Shown: one piece after another, positions 1-7,579 of the stretch
How the letters are laid out: every line of letters starts with the position of its first letter
How positions within the stretch are numbered: the first letter of the stretch is position 1
Origin: Oharaeibacter diazotrophicus
GTDB taxonomy: Bacteria; Pseudomonadota; Alphaproteobacteria; Rhizobiales; Pleomorphomonadaceae
Direction of reading: 5' to 3'
Assembly: GCF_004362745.1 (NCBI RefSeq)
Contig: NZ_SNXY01000006.1
Span: 868,001 to 932,000, forward strand
Length of the DNA: 64,000 nucleotides
Program-made: the position numbers and the translations under genes
Notes under the pieces: generated by a model
What the model was told of the DNA's origin: nothing
Seen by the model: only the letters and a program-made list of their open reading frames with translations
Databases searched by the model: none

Positions 1-358
1 GATAGGCCGCGCCGATGATCTCGCCCGCGTGCCGCTGCTGCATCAGGCGACGCGCCCGACCGCGTGGCGCGACTGGTTCGAGGCCGCCGGCGTCGACGCC
101 GGCGCGGTGTTCCGCGGCTCGCGCTTCGACCAGTTCGCGATGATCGCCGGCGCGGCCGTCGCCGGCCTCGGCGCGGCGCTGGTGCCGCGATTCCTGATCG
201 AGGAGGAGCTGCGCACCGGCCGACTCGCGGTGCTGTTCGACCGGCCGCTCTCGTCCGGAACCGCCTATTGGTACGTCTTTCCGGAGGAGAAATCCGGCTC
301 GGCGCTGGTCCGCGTCTTCGGCGAATGGCTCGCGCGGGAATCGGCGCCCGTGGCCTGA
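1..358 (+). CDS. LysR-family transcriptional regulator, C-terminal part (5' end outside window)
   Basis: The frame is already open at base 2 and runs to TGA at 356-358, so this is the last ~118 codons of a gene that starts before the window. The visible residues look like the second half of a LysR effector-binding domain of the GcvA type: a TRPTAWRDWF stretch, FDQFAMIAGAAVAGLGAALVP (the helix that usually follows the effector pocket) and a final FGEWLARE helix. The DNA-binding domain is not visible. LysR genes often sit beside their targets, and QscR, a LysR protein, regulates serine-cycle genes in Methylobacterium. A link to the next operon is only inferred, because this tail looks GcvA-like rather than QscR/CbbR-like. 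Confidence 0.8.
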   Translation, partial: IGRADDLARVPLLHQATRPTAWRDWFEAAGVDAGAVFRGSRFDQFAMIAGAAVAGLGAALVPRFLIEEELRTGRLAVLFDRPLSSGTAYWYVFPEEKSGSALVRVFGEWLARESAPVA

Positions 359-727
359 GTGCGGCAGGCGGTCGCAGCGATCGGCGGGCGGGACGACCGT
401 CGTTCGATCGGCCCGGCCTATCGAGAGCACGCCCCGGCATGGGAAATCAGGGAAAACCCGCGTTCCCGGCCGCGCCGTGGCTTTCGCGGCGGAAGTCCCC
501 GTCCGCACTTTAAAATTCCCGAAAAGCCCCGAAAGATTTTCAAACTGGTCTCTGGGGGTGCCGGCGCGCACCTTGCCGCCAGGAGGACACCGCACGACGA
601 CACCGGGCCCCGGGAGGGCCGAGACGGACCGCACCTTGAACGAGGTGCGCAACGTCCGGATGGCGTCGCACGGCCGAAAACCCGAGCGGCGACACCCCCT
701 TGTCGCCGGCAACGCCCGAGGACAGCG
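359..727 (+). promoter_or_regulatory. Upstream region of the serine-cycle operon
   Basis: This is a 369-base stretch without a credible gene. It contains the most A/T-rich patch in the area (about 510-550), the likeliest place for the promoter of sgaA. A 7-bp perfect hairpin (GGCGACA at 688-694 with TGTCGCC at 701-707) lies just upstream of the GAGGA ribosome binding site (about 718-722). I could not assign a -35/-10 pair or a regulator site with confidence. Confidence 0.35.
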
Positions 728-1915
728 ATGCGCTACCACACCGGCCTCTTCATTCCCGGCCCGACCAACGTTCCGGACCAGGTTCGCCGCGCCATGAACC
801 TGCCGCAGGAGGACATGCGCGCCCCGGACTTCCCGAAGTTCACGCTGCCGCTGTTCGCCGACCTGAAGAAGGTGTTCAAGACCGAAACCGGCCAGCCCTT
901 CATCTACCCGTCCTCGGGCACCGGCGGCTGGGAAGCGGTTCTCACCAACACGCTCAACCCGGGCGACAAGGTGCTGATCTCGACCTTCGGCCAGTTCTCG
1001 CTGCTGTGGGCCGACATGTGCCAGCGCCTCGGCTTCGAGACCCAGGTGGTCGACGTCGAGTGGGGCGAGGGCGTGCCGGTCGAGAAGTTCCACGACATCC
1101 TGGCGGCTGACAAGGAGCACCGCATCAAGGCCGTGCTCGGCACCCAGAACGAGACCGCCACCGGCGTCACCTCCGACGTCGCCGGCATGCGCAAGGCGCT
1201 CGATGCGGCCAACCACCCTGCCCTCCTCTACATCGACGGCGTCTCCTCGGTCGCCTCGATCGACTTCCGCATGGACGAGTGGGGGGTCGACGCCATCGTC
1301 TCGGGCTCGCAGAAGGGCTTCATGCTGCCGACCGGCCTCGCGATCATCTGCGTCAGCCAGAAGGCGCTCGAGGCGCACAAGACCTCGAGGTTCCCGCGCT
1401 GCTTCTTCTCCTTCGAGGACATGACGCGCACCAACAAGGACGGCTACTTCCCCTACACCCCGGCGACCGTGCTGCTGCGCGGCCTGCGCGCCTCGCTCGA
1501 CCTCCTGTTCGAGGAAGGCCTGGAGAACGTCTTCACCCGCCACCACCACATCGCCGAGGGCGTGCGCAAGGCGGTCGACGCCTGGGGCATGAAGCTCTGC
1601 GCCAAGGAGGCCAAGTGGCACTCCGACACGGTGTCGGCGATCATCGTGCCGTCGAACGTCGACAGCGCCCAGGTCGTGCGTCAGGCCTACAACCGCTACG
1701 GCGTCTCGTTCGGCGTCGGCCTCAACAAGGTCGCCGGCAAGGTGTTCCGCATCGGCCACCTCGGCGCCACCAACGAACTGATGCTGCTCGGCGCCGTCGC
1801 GGCGGCCGAGATGGCGCTGGTCGACTGCGGCGCGGACATCGAGTTCGGCTCCGGCGTCGCCGCGGCCCAGGCCTACTACGGCAGCCGCCGCAACGTGACC
1901 GCGCAGGCGGCGTAA
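728..1915 (+). CDS. sgaA: Serine-glyoxylate aminotransferase
   Basis: A 395-residue, fold-type I pyridoxal-phosphate aminotransferase that transfers the amino group of serine to glyoxylate, giving hydroxypyruvate and glycine. This step returns glycine to the serine cycle of C1 assimilation. The N-terminal substrate motif IPGPTNVP, the PSSGTGGWEA cofactor-phosphate region (about 61-70) and the Schiff-base lysine in VSGSQKG (K196) are all visible. The length fits the family (about 390-405). The start was chosen because GAGGA lies about 6 bases upstream and the MRYHTGLFIPGP start matches family members; the frame stays open upstream but has no family-like sequence. It is the first gene of a co-oriented serine-cycle block. 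Confidence 0.95.
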   Translation: MRYHTGLFIPGPTNVPDQVRRAMNLPQEDMRAPDFPKFTLPLFADLKKVFKTETGQPFIYPSSGTGGWEAVLTNTLNPGDKVLISTFGQFSLLWADMCQRLGFETQVVDVEWGEGVPVEKFHDILAADKEHRIKAVLGTQNETATGVTSDVAGMRKALDAANHPALLYIDGVSSVASIDFRMDEWGVDAIVSGSQKGFMLPTGLAIICVSQKALEAHKTSRFPRCFFSFEDMTRTNKDGYFPYTPATVLLRGLRASLDLLFEEGLENVFTRHHHIAEGVRKAVDAWGMKLCAKEAKWHSDTVSAIIVPSNVDSAQVVRQAYNRYGVSFGVGLNKVAGKVFRIGHLGATNELMLLGAVAAAEMALVDCGADIEFGSGVAAAQAYYGSRRNVTAQAA

Positions 1916-1936
1916 TTCGGAATGGAGAGGGGGTTA

Positions 1937-2068
1937 CCCCTCTCCCTGTCCCTCTCCCACAAGGGGAGAGGGGACGAAGAAGGCACCGCACAGCCACCTC
2001 CTTCCAGCGTGCGCGCGGCATGAACCGCGTCCCCTCCCCCCTCGTGGGGGAGGGACAGGGAGAGGGGT
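1937..2068. repeat. REPIN-like inverted pair of palindromic repeats (family A, copy 1)
   Basis: Two roughly 37-bp elements, at 1937-1973 and 2031-2068, are near-exact reverse complements separated by about 57 bases. Each contains the pyrimidine run CCCTCTCCCTGTCCCTC followed by a short palindrome (GGGAG...CTCCC type). An additional palindrome lies at 1925-1944. The same element pair recurs between the next two genes, so this is a dispersed repeat family rather than a gene-specific terminator. Such REP pairs are typically copied in trans by a RAYT transposase; none is encoded here. Confidence 0.8.
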
Positions 2069-2130
2069 GGGAAACTCCGACATCGGGAACAGCGAGGCGC
2101 GCCCACCGGGCGGCGCCCGGAGGAACACCC

Positions 2131-3090
2131 ATGAGCTTCACCCAGTTCAAGCCGGTCAAGACGCGCGTGCAGCGCTCCACCCTCGCGGTGCCGGGCTCCA
2201 ACCCGGCCATGTTCGAGAAGGCGATGAAGTCGGACGCCGACGTCATCTTCCTCGACCTCGAGGACGCCGTGGCGCCGAACGACAAGGTGCCGGCGCGCGA
2301 GAACATCATCAAGGCGCTCAACGAGATGCCCTGGCGCGAGCACGGCAAGACCATGTCCGTGCGCATCAACGGCCTCGACACCCACTGGATGTACCGCGAC
2401 GTCGTCGACGTCGTCGAGCAGGCCGGCGAGAAGCTCGACCTGATCCTGATCCCCAAGGTCGGCGTGCCCGCCGATGTCTACATGGTCGAGGCCATGGTGG
2501 CGCAGATCCGCGAAGGCAAGGGCATCGCCAACCCGATCGGCCTCGAGGCGCTGATCGAGACCGCGCTCGGCATGGCCAACGTCGAGGCGATCGCCGCCGC
2601 CCGCAACCTCGAGACCCTGCACTTCGGCGTCGCCGACTTCGCCGCCTCGCGGCGCTCGCGCACCGTCGTCATCGGCGGCCTCAACCCCGACTACCCGGGC
2701 GACCAGTGGCACGCCGCGATCGACCGCATGGTCACGTCCTGCCGCGCCTACGGCCTCCGGGCCGTCGACGGCCCGTTCGGCGACTTCTCCTCGCCGGAAG
2801 ACTTCGTCAAGGCCGCCAAGCGCGCCGCGGTGCTCGGCTGCGAGGGCAAGTGGGCGATCCATCCCTCGCAGATCGCGCTCGCCAACGACGTGTTCTCGCC
2901 GCCGCCGGCCGAGGTCGACCGCGCCCGCCGCATCCTGGTCGCCCTCGAAGAGGCCGCCGCCCAGGGCAAGGGTGCCGCCTCGCTCGACGGCCGCATGATC
3001 GACGCCGCCTCCGCGCGCATGGCGCAGAACGTGGTGACGGTCGCCGACGCGATCGAAGCCAAGGGCAAGGCCGGCGCCAAGGCGGCGTGA
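2131..3090 (+). CDS. mcl: Malyl-CoA lyase (HpcH/HpaI-CitE family)
   Basis: A 319-residue enzyme that cleaves L-malyl-CoA to acetyl-CoA and glyoxylate, the step that regenerates the glyoxylate acceptor of the serine cycle. The TIM-barrel of the CitE/HpcH family is recognisable: RSTLAVPGSNPAMFEKA near the N-terminus, the metal-site strand VIFLDLEDAV (about 37-46), SVRINGLDT, LILIPKVGVP, IGLEALIETALGMANVEAIA, and the C-terminal lid sequence KWAIHPSQI. The length fits methylotroph Mcl/MclA (about 320-325). A GGAGGA ribosome binding site precedes the ATG. The direct neighbours are the malate-CoA ligase subunits that make its substrate, which separates it from citrate-lyase or beta-methylmalyl paralogues. 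Confidence 0.93.
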   Translation: MSFTQFKPVKTRVQRSTLAVPGSNPAMFEKAMKSDADVIFLDLEDAVAPNDKVPARENIIKALNEMPWREHGKTMSVRINGLDTHWMYRDVVDVVEQAGEKLDLILIPKVGVPADVYMVEAMVAQIREGKGIANPIGLEALIETALGMANVEAIAAARNLETLHFGVADFAASRRSRTVVIGGLNPDYPGDQWHAAIDRMVTSCRAYGLRAVDGPFGDFSSPEDFVKAAKRAAVLGCEGKWAIHPSQIALANDVFSPPPAEVDRARRILVALEEAAAQGKGAASLDGRMIDAASARMAQNVVTVADAIEAKGKAGAKAA

Positions 3091-3133
3091 GGGAACGGAC
3101 GACGAGCGGCCGGCGGTCGAGCCTCGTGACTCC

Positions 3134-3268
3134 CCCCTCTCCCCGACCCTCCCCCTCCAGGGGGGAGGGAGCGCGGTGGAGACGGCGCGGACCATCCGGC
3201 AGCCGACGGCGAGACACCGATTGATCGGCGTCCCCTCCCCCCTGGAGGGGGAGGGACAGGGAGAGGGG
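3134..3268. repeat. REPIN-like inverted pair of palindromic repeats (family A, copy 2)
   Basis: Elements at 3134-3170 and 3232-3268 are inverted copies of one another and of the family found at 1937-2068. They have the same CCCTCTCCC(C)GACCCTCCCCC pyrimidine arm, with a loop changed to TCCA/TGGA by compensatory substitutions. The pair fills most of the 248-bp gap between mcl and mtkA. The compensatory changes suggest that the hairpins are maintained. Confidence 0.8.
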
Positions 3269-3338
3269 GCACCCACCGTTCCGCCACGCCGCGGCCGGTC
3301 GCCCCGAGCCTGATCCAACTTCCAGAGGAAACCACCCC

Positions 3339-4520
3339 ATGGACATCCACGAGTACCAGGCGAAGGAGATCCTCGCCAAGTTCGGCGTTCCCATCCCCAA
3401 GGGCGGCCTCGCCTACAGCCCCGAGCAGGCGGCCTACCGGGCGCGCGAGATCGGCGGCTCGGTGTGGGTGGTGAAGGCGCAGGTGCACACCGGCGGCCGC
3501 GGCAAGGCCGGTGGCGTCAAGGTCTGCAAGACCGAGCACGAGGTCGAGGAAGCCGCCGACCGCATGCTCGGCCGCCGTCTCGTCACGCACCAGTCCGGCC
3601 CGGCGGGCAAGATGGTCAACCGCCTCTACGTCGAGGGCGGCGTCCACATCGCCAAGGAGCTCTACCTCGGCTTCGTCCTCGACCGCTCCGAGCAGCGCGT
3701 CATCGTCATCGGCTCGACCGAGGGCGGCATGGACATCGAGGAGGTCGCGGAGACCAAGCCGGAATCGATCGTCAAGATCTCGGTCGAGCCGGCGGTCGGC
3801 ATGCAGGCCTTCCAGGCCCGCGAGCTCGCCTTCAAGCTCGGCATCCCCGGCTCGGCGGTCGCCGACGCCACCCGCGTGATCCTCGGCGCCTACCGCTGCT
3901 TCCGCGACAAGGACAGCAACATGCTGGAGATCAACCCCCTGGTGTTCACCCAGGAGGGCCAGCTGATCGCGCTCGACGCCAAGATGAGTTTCGACGACAA
4001 CGCCCTCTTCCGCCACCCGGACATTTCCGAGCTGCGCGACAAGAGCCAGGAGGACCCGCGCGAGACGCAGGCGGCCGACCGTGGCCTCTCATACGTCGGC
4101 CTCGACGGCGACGTCGGCTGCATCGTCAACGGCGCCGGCCTCGCCATGGCGACCATGGACATGATCCTGCTCGAGGGCGGCGCTCCGGCGAACTTCCTCG
4201 ACATCGGCGGTGGCGCCACCCCGGAGCGCGTCGCCAAGGCGTTCCGCCTCGTCACCCAGGACAAGAACGTCAAGGTCGTCCTGGTCAACATCTTCGCCGG
4301 CATCAACCGCTGCGACTGGGTCGCCCAGGGCGTGGTGAAGGCCGTGGAGATCGCCGGCCTCGAGCTGCCGCTGGTCGTCCGCCTCGCCGGCACCAACGTC
4401 GAGGAAGGCCGCCGCATCATCGACGAGAGCGGCATCAACGTCATCTCGGCCACCACCCTCGCCGAAGCGGCGCGCCTCTCGGTGCAGGCCGCCAAGACCG
4501 GCACCGCGGCCGCGGCCTGA
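3339..4520 (+). CDS. mtkA: Malate-CoA ligase (malate thiokinase), beta subunit
   Basis: A 393-residue ATP-grasp subunit, homologous to succinyl-CoA synthetase beta, that with MtkB makes malyl-CoA from malate, CoA and ATP. Visible signatures are the N-terminal [22 protein letters not shown], the ATP-grasp region with [18 protein letters not shown] (about 44-61), the metal-binding NPLVFT (about 200-205) and the C-terminal CoA-ligase half with [18 protein letters not shown] and [10 protein letters not shown]. Identity as malate rather than succinate ligase rests on its position between mcl and mtkB in a serine-cycle block. AGAGGA lies 9-14 bases upstream of the ATG. mtkB follows after 16 bases. 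Confidence 0.9.
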   Translation: MDIHEYQAKEILAKFGVPIPKGGLAYSPEQAAYRAREIGGSVWVVKAQVHTGGRGKAGGVKVCKTEHEVEEAADRMLGRRLVTHQSGPAGKMVNRLYVEGGVHIAKELYLGFVLDRSEQRVIVIGSTEGGMDIEEVAETKPESIVKISVEPAVGMQAFQARELAFKLGIPGSAVADATRVILGAYRCFRDKDSNMLEINPLVFTQEGQLIALDAKMSFDDNALFRHPDISELRDKSQEDPRETQAADRGLSYVGLDGDVGCIVNGAGLAMATMDMILLEGGAPANFLDIGGGATPERVAKAFRLVTQDKNVKVVLVNIFAGINRCDWVAQGVVKAVEIAGLELPLVVRLAGTNVEEGRRIIDESGINVISATTLAEAARLSVQAAKTGTAAAA

Positions 4521-4536
4521 CCGTCAGGAGACAGAC

Positions 4537-5439
4537 ATGTCCGTTCTCATCAACAAGAACTCCAAGGTCATCGTCCAGGGCATCACGGGCAAGATCGGCT
4601 CGTTCCACGCCGAGGACATGATCAAGTACGGCACCCCGGTCGTCGGCGGCGTCACGCCCGGCAAGGGCGGCACCACCCACTGCGGCGTGCCGGTGTTCAA
4701 CACGGTCAAGGAGGCGGTCGACGCCACCGGCGCCGACACCTCGATCGTGTTCGTGCCGCCGCCGTTCGCGGCCGACTCGATCATGGAAGCCGCCGACGCG
4801 GGCATCAAGGTCGCCGTCTGCATCACCGACGGCATCCCGACCCAGGACATGATGCGCGTGAAGCGCTACATGCGCCGCTACAAGGCGGAGAGCCGGATGC
4901 GGCTGCTGGGGCCGAACTGCGCCGGCGTCATCACTCCGGGCGAGGCGCTGGTCGGCATCATGCCGGGCCACATCTACCTGCCCGGCCGCATCGGCATCGT
5001 CGGCCGCTCCGGCACCCTCGGCTACGAGGCGGCGAGCCAGCTCAAGGACCTCGGCATCGGCGTCTCGACCTCGGTCGGCATCGGCGGCGACCCGATCAAC
5101 GGCTGCTCGCACCGCGACGTCCTCGAGCTGTTCGAGAACGACCCGGACACCGACGCCGTCATCATGATCGGCGAGATCGGCGGTCCGCAGGAGGTCGAGG
5201 CCGGCATGTACGCCCGCGACGTCATGACCAAGCCGGTCTGCGCCTACATCGCCGGCCTGTCGGCCCCGAAGGGCCGCAAGATGGGCCACGCCGGCGCCAT
5301 CGTGTCGTCGGTCGGCGAATCGGCGGCCGAGAAGGTGGAACTGCTCAAGGCCTGCGGCGTGACCATCGTGCCGACGCCGGCCGAGTTCGGCTCTACCGTG
5401 CAGGCGATGCTGTCGGGCCTGCGCGCCGCCGCGGAGTGA
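4537..5439 (+). CDS. mtkB: Malate-CoA ligase (malate thiokinase), alpha subunit
   Basis: A 300-residue homologue of succinyl-CoA synthetase alpha, partner of MtkA. The CoA-binding Rossmann half (VIVQGITGKIGSFHAEDM) is followed by the ligase half, with LLGPNCAGVITPGE, IGIVGRSGTLGYEAA and the phospho-histidine motif GHAGAIVSS; the phosphorylated residue would be H251. A strong AGGAGA ribosome binding site lies in the 16-base gap after mtkA, so the two subunits should be co-translated at similar levels. Family members run 290-300 residues, so the gene is complete. Confidence 0.9.
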   Translation: MSVLINKNSKVIVQGITGKIGSFHAEDMIKYGTPVVGGVTPGKGGTTHCGVPVFNTVKEAVDATGADTSIVFVPPPFAADSIMEAADAGIKVAVCITDGIPTQDMMRVKRYMRRYKAESRMRLLGPNCAGVITPGEALVGIMPGHIYLPGRIGIVGRSGTLGYEAASQLKDLGIGVSTSVGIGGDPINGCSHRDVLELFENDPDTDAVIMIGEIGGPQEVEAGMYARDVMTKPVCAYIAGLSAPKGRKMGHAGAIVSSVGESAAEKVELLKACGVTIVPTPAEFGSTVQAMLSGLRAAAE

Positions 5440-5487
5440 CGGACCGGGGGAGCCTCTGTCGAGACGACGGAGGTTCCCCCTCCCCGA

Positions 5488-5604
5488 CTTGGTCGGCGCA
5501 GGCGGACCATCCACGACTTTTTCCGACCGTGCGACCACGCGAGCCCTGGCGCCGCCCCGTCGCGACCGGAGAAATGCGTAGATGGTCCGCCTTCGCGGAC
5601 CAAG
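5488..5604. repeat. Inverted pair of a second palindromic repeat (family B)
   Basis: A 28-bp element at 5488-5515 and its inverted copy at 5577-5604 differ at only about three positions. Each carries the near-palindrome TGGTCCGCcttcGCGGACCA or a variant of it. They lie in the 227-bp gap between mtkB and the reductase gene and are unrelated in sequence to the C/T-rich family near mcl. No transposase is nearby. Confidence 0.7.
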
Positions 5605-5666
5605 ACGAAGAAGAGGACCCGCCGCGCACGAGGCGCCGGGTTCGGGACCGGAGAGGAACGCCCCCG

Positions 5667-6638
5667 ATGTCGAAGAAGAAGATCCTGGTCACGCGGCGTT
5701 GGCCGACGGCCGTCGAGGAGAAGCTGACGGCGCTCTACGACGTCACGCTCAACGAGAGCGACGTGCCGATGACCGGCGCCGAGATGCGCCAGGCGCTGCT
5801 CGACTACGACGCGGTGTGCCCGACCGTCTCCGACAAGGTCGACGCCGCGGTGCTCGACGTCGCCTCGCCCCGCGCCAAGATCCTCGCCAGCTACGGCGTC
5901 GGCTACAGCCACATCGACACCGACGCCGCCAAGAAGGCCGGCCTCGTCGTCACCAATACTCCGGAGGTGCTGTCCGAGTGCACCGCCGACCTCGCGATCA
6001 CGCTGATGCTGATGGCCGCCCGCCGCGCCGGCGAGGGCGAGCGCGAGGTCCGCGCCCACAAGTGGACCGGCTGGCGCCCGACCCACATGATCGGCCGCAA
6101 GGTCTCCGGCGGCGTGTTCGGCGTGCTCGGCTTCGGCCGCATCGGCCGGGAGGCCGCCAAGCGCGCCCACTTCGGCTTCGGCATGAAGGTGATCTACTTC
6201 GATCCGTTCCCGGTGAAGCCCGAACTCGCCGCCGAACTGAAGGCGGAGAAGCGCGACACCATCGAGGAGGTCCTGCGCGAGGCCGACGTCGTCTCGCTGC
6301 ACATGCCCGGCGGCAAGGACAACTACCACCTGATCAACGACGACCGCCTCGCGCTGATGAAGCCCGACGCGATCCTGGTCAACACCGCCCGCGGCGAGGT
6401 CGTCGACGGCGCCGCCCTCGCCCGCGCCCTGAAGCGCGGCACCATCTTCGCCGCCGGCCTCGACGTGTTCGAGGGCGAGCCGCGCATCGCTCCCGATCTC
6501 TACGAGTGCGACAACGCCGTGCTGCTGCCCCATCTCGGCAGCGCCACCTCCTCGACCCGCGAGGCGATGGGCTGGCGCGTCCTGTCCAACCTCGAAGCCT
6601 TCTTCGACGGCCGCACGCCGCCCGACCGGGTGGCCTGA
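5667..6638 (+). CDS. D-2-hydroxyacid dehydrogenase (hydroxypyruvate/glyoxylate reductase type)
   Basis: A 323-residue NAD(P)-dependent dehydrogenase of the D-isomer 2-hydroxyacid family. The Rossmann motif GFGRIG (155-160) is followed by an acidic residue at the end of the second strand (D179), which points to NADH. The catalytic Arg-Glu-His triad is visible as NTARGEVVDG (R242), EGEP (E271) and LPHLGS (H289). In this operon it would reduce hydroxypyruvate to glycerate, the next serine-cycle step after SgaA. The sequence resembles GyaR/glycerate-dehydrogenase proteins more than the classical HprA of Methylobacterium, so I leave the symbol blank. The ATG was chosen for the GAGAGGA about 9 bases upstream. 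Confidence 0.82.
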   Translation: MSKKKILVTRRWPTAVEEKLTALYDVTLNESDVPMTGAEMRQALLDYDAVCPTVSDKVDAAVLDVASPRAKILASYGVGYSHIDTDAAKKAGLVVTNTPEVLSECTADLAITLMLMAARRAGEGEREVRAHKWTGWRPTHMIGRKVSGGVFGVLGFGRIGREAAKRAHFGFGMKVIYFDPFPVKPELAAELKAEKRDTIEEVLREADVVSLHMPGGKDNYHLINDDRLALMKPDAILVNTARGEVVDGAALARALKRGTIFAAGLDVFEGEPRIAPDLYECDNAVLLPHLGSATSSTREAMGWRVLSNLEAFFDGRTPPDRVA

Positions 6639-6752
6639 CGCCGTCGAAGCCGGGCCGCCTGGTCGGGGGACGAGGCGGCCCGCCCTTTCCTCTCCGGTCT
6701 CCTCCCGGAGCTTCGGTCCGTACGCATCAAGGGGGATACGGACCCGACTCGA

Positions 6753-6792
6753 CGGGGCCTTTCCGCACCAGCGGGAAGGCCCCGCTTTTTTC
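6753..6792 (+). terminator. Rho-independent terminator after the serine-cycle block
   Basis: A 14-bp stem (CGGGGCCTTTCCGC with GCGGGAAGGCCCCG, one G-T mismatch) and a 4-base ACCA loop are followed by CTTTTTTCC. It lies 115 bases after the reductase stop and should end transcription of the serine-cycle operon. Confidence 0.85.
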
Positions 6793-6893
6793 CGGGCCTC
6801 GCGGACGCCGCGCCGTTCACGCGCTCGTGCGTGGCCGGGCGCCGCGATCGGGTGCAGACTGCATGCTTCGCGTCCGTGAAGGAGGTGCCCCCG

Positions 6894-7103
6894 ATGGCCG
6901 TCCGTTCCGCCCGCCTCGCACTCGCCGCCGCCCTGCTCGCCGCCTCGCTCGGCACCGCCGCCGCCGAGGAGACCGCGACACCGCCACCGCCCGCGGCGAC
7001 GCAGCCCGAGACCACCGCCGCCCCGCCCGCGGGCCAGCCGGACGCGGCGCGCCAGCCGATCCTGCCGGCACGGCGCGGCTGCGAGCGGCAGGCGATCTCC
7101 TGA
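6894..7103 (+). CDS. Small exported protein, function unknown
   Basis: A 69-residue protein with an excellent AAGGAGGTG ribosome binding site. It has a short basic start (MAVRSAR), a hydrophobic core (LALAAALLAASLGTAAA) and an Ala-X-Ala-type cleavage region, so it is most likely secreted to the periplasm. The mature part (about 45 residues) is rich in Pro, Ala and Thr, with one Cys near the end (RRGCERQAIS). I do not recognise a family. It stands alone between the terminator and a divergent pair of small genes. Confidence 0.6.
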   Translation: MAVRSARLALAAALLAASLGTAAAEETATPPPPAATQPETTAAPPAGQPDAARQPILPARRGCERQAIS

Positions 7104-7115
7104 CGGATCGGCGCC

Positions 7116-7286
7116 TCAGCCTTCCTTTTCGGCGATGAGCGTCTCGACCGCGACGATCGCGTTCTCGAGGTCGGAGATCCGACGGATCACGTTCTCCGGC
7201 GGCAGCTGGTCGCTGTTCGCGGCGTTTTCGATCAGGAGCTTCTGGGCGGCCTTCAGGCGGTCGGACAAATCTCTTAAGCGTGACAT
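7116..7286 (-). CDS. Small helical hypothetical protein (56 residues)
   Basis: An open frame from ATG (7284-7286) to TGA (7116-7118) encodes 56 residues beginning MSRLRDLSDRLKAAQKLL. The pattern of Leu/Ile/Val at heptad-like spacing (RLKAAQKLLIENA, VIRRISDLENAIVAVETLIAEKEG) predicts a two-helix coiled coil. The ribosome binding site is weak (AGAAAGA). Coding on this strand is favoured over the opposite one because the protein is amphipathic and acidic/basic balanced, while the antisense reading is Ser/Arg/Phe-rich. It is divergent from the gene at 7329, with only 42 bases between the starts. I recognise no family. Confidence 0.55.
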   Translation of the reverse strand: MSRLRDLSDRLKAAQKLLIENAANSDQLPPENVIRRISDLENAIVAVETLIAEKEG

Positions 7287-7328
7287 ATCAATCTTTCTGC
7301 GCGAGCGTGCTCATGCTACAAATCAAGG

Positions 7329-7565
7329 ATGAGCCAGACGAACACCACCCCGAAGTCACCGGGTCCGGCACCTGCTCAGCGGCGGGCGCCGAAGATCTAC
7401 ACCGAGCACGACCTCAAGGCTGCCGAAGCCGAAGTATGGAAGTTGACGTCGGACCAGGAGTTCAGAGGCCGTCGTCCGAATAGTTACCGCGCCGCGCTGA
7501 AGAGCGCCATGGAGAAGGTGCAGACGATCAAGAATTCCCTCGGCAGGATTAAACCGGGGGCTTAA
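7329..7565 (+). CDS. Small basic hypothetical protein (78 residues)
   Basis: 78 residues with a proline-rich N-terminus (TTPKSPGPAPAQRRAPKIYTEHDL) and a helical, lysine/arginine-rich remainder (AAEAEVWKLTSDQEF, YRAALKSAMEKVQTIKNSL). There is no signal peptide or membrane segment. AAGGATG overlaps the start. Base composition here is clearly less GC-rich than the flanking genes, and the gene is divergent from the small coiled-coil gene at 7116-7286. The function is unknown. Confidence 0.5.
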   Translation: MSQTNTTPKSPGPAPAQRRAPKIYTEHDLKAAEAEVWKLTSDQEFRGRRPNSYRAALKSAMEKVQTIKNSLGRIKPGA

Positions 7566-7579
7566 TTCCGGCCTCTCCT

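Noticed and set aside
1921-2068. Reading the C/T-rich palindromes as ordinary intrinsic terminators after sgaA
   Set aside because: They lack T tracts, occur as inverted pairs and recur in the next gap, which fits a dispersed repeat better. A partial terminating effect cannot be excluded.
7135-7332. A plus-strand 65-codon frame between the small secreted protein and the 78-residue gene
   Set aside because: It is antisense to the better-looking 56-residue coiled-coil frame and runs over the start of the next gene.
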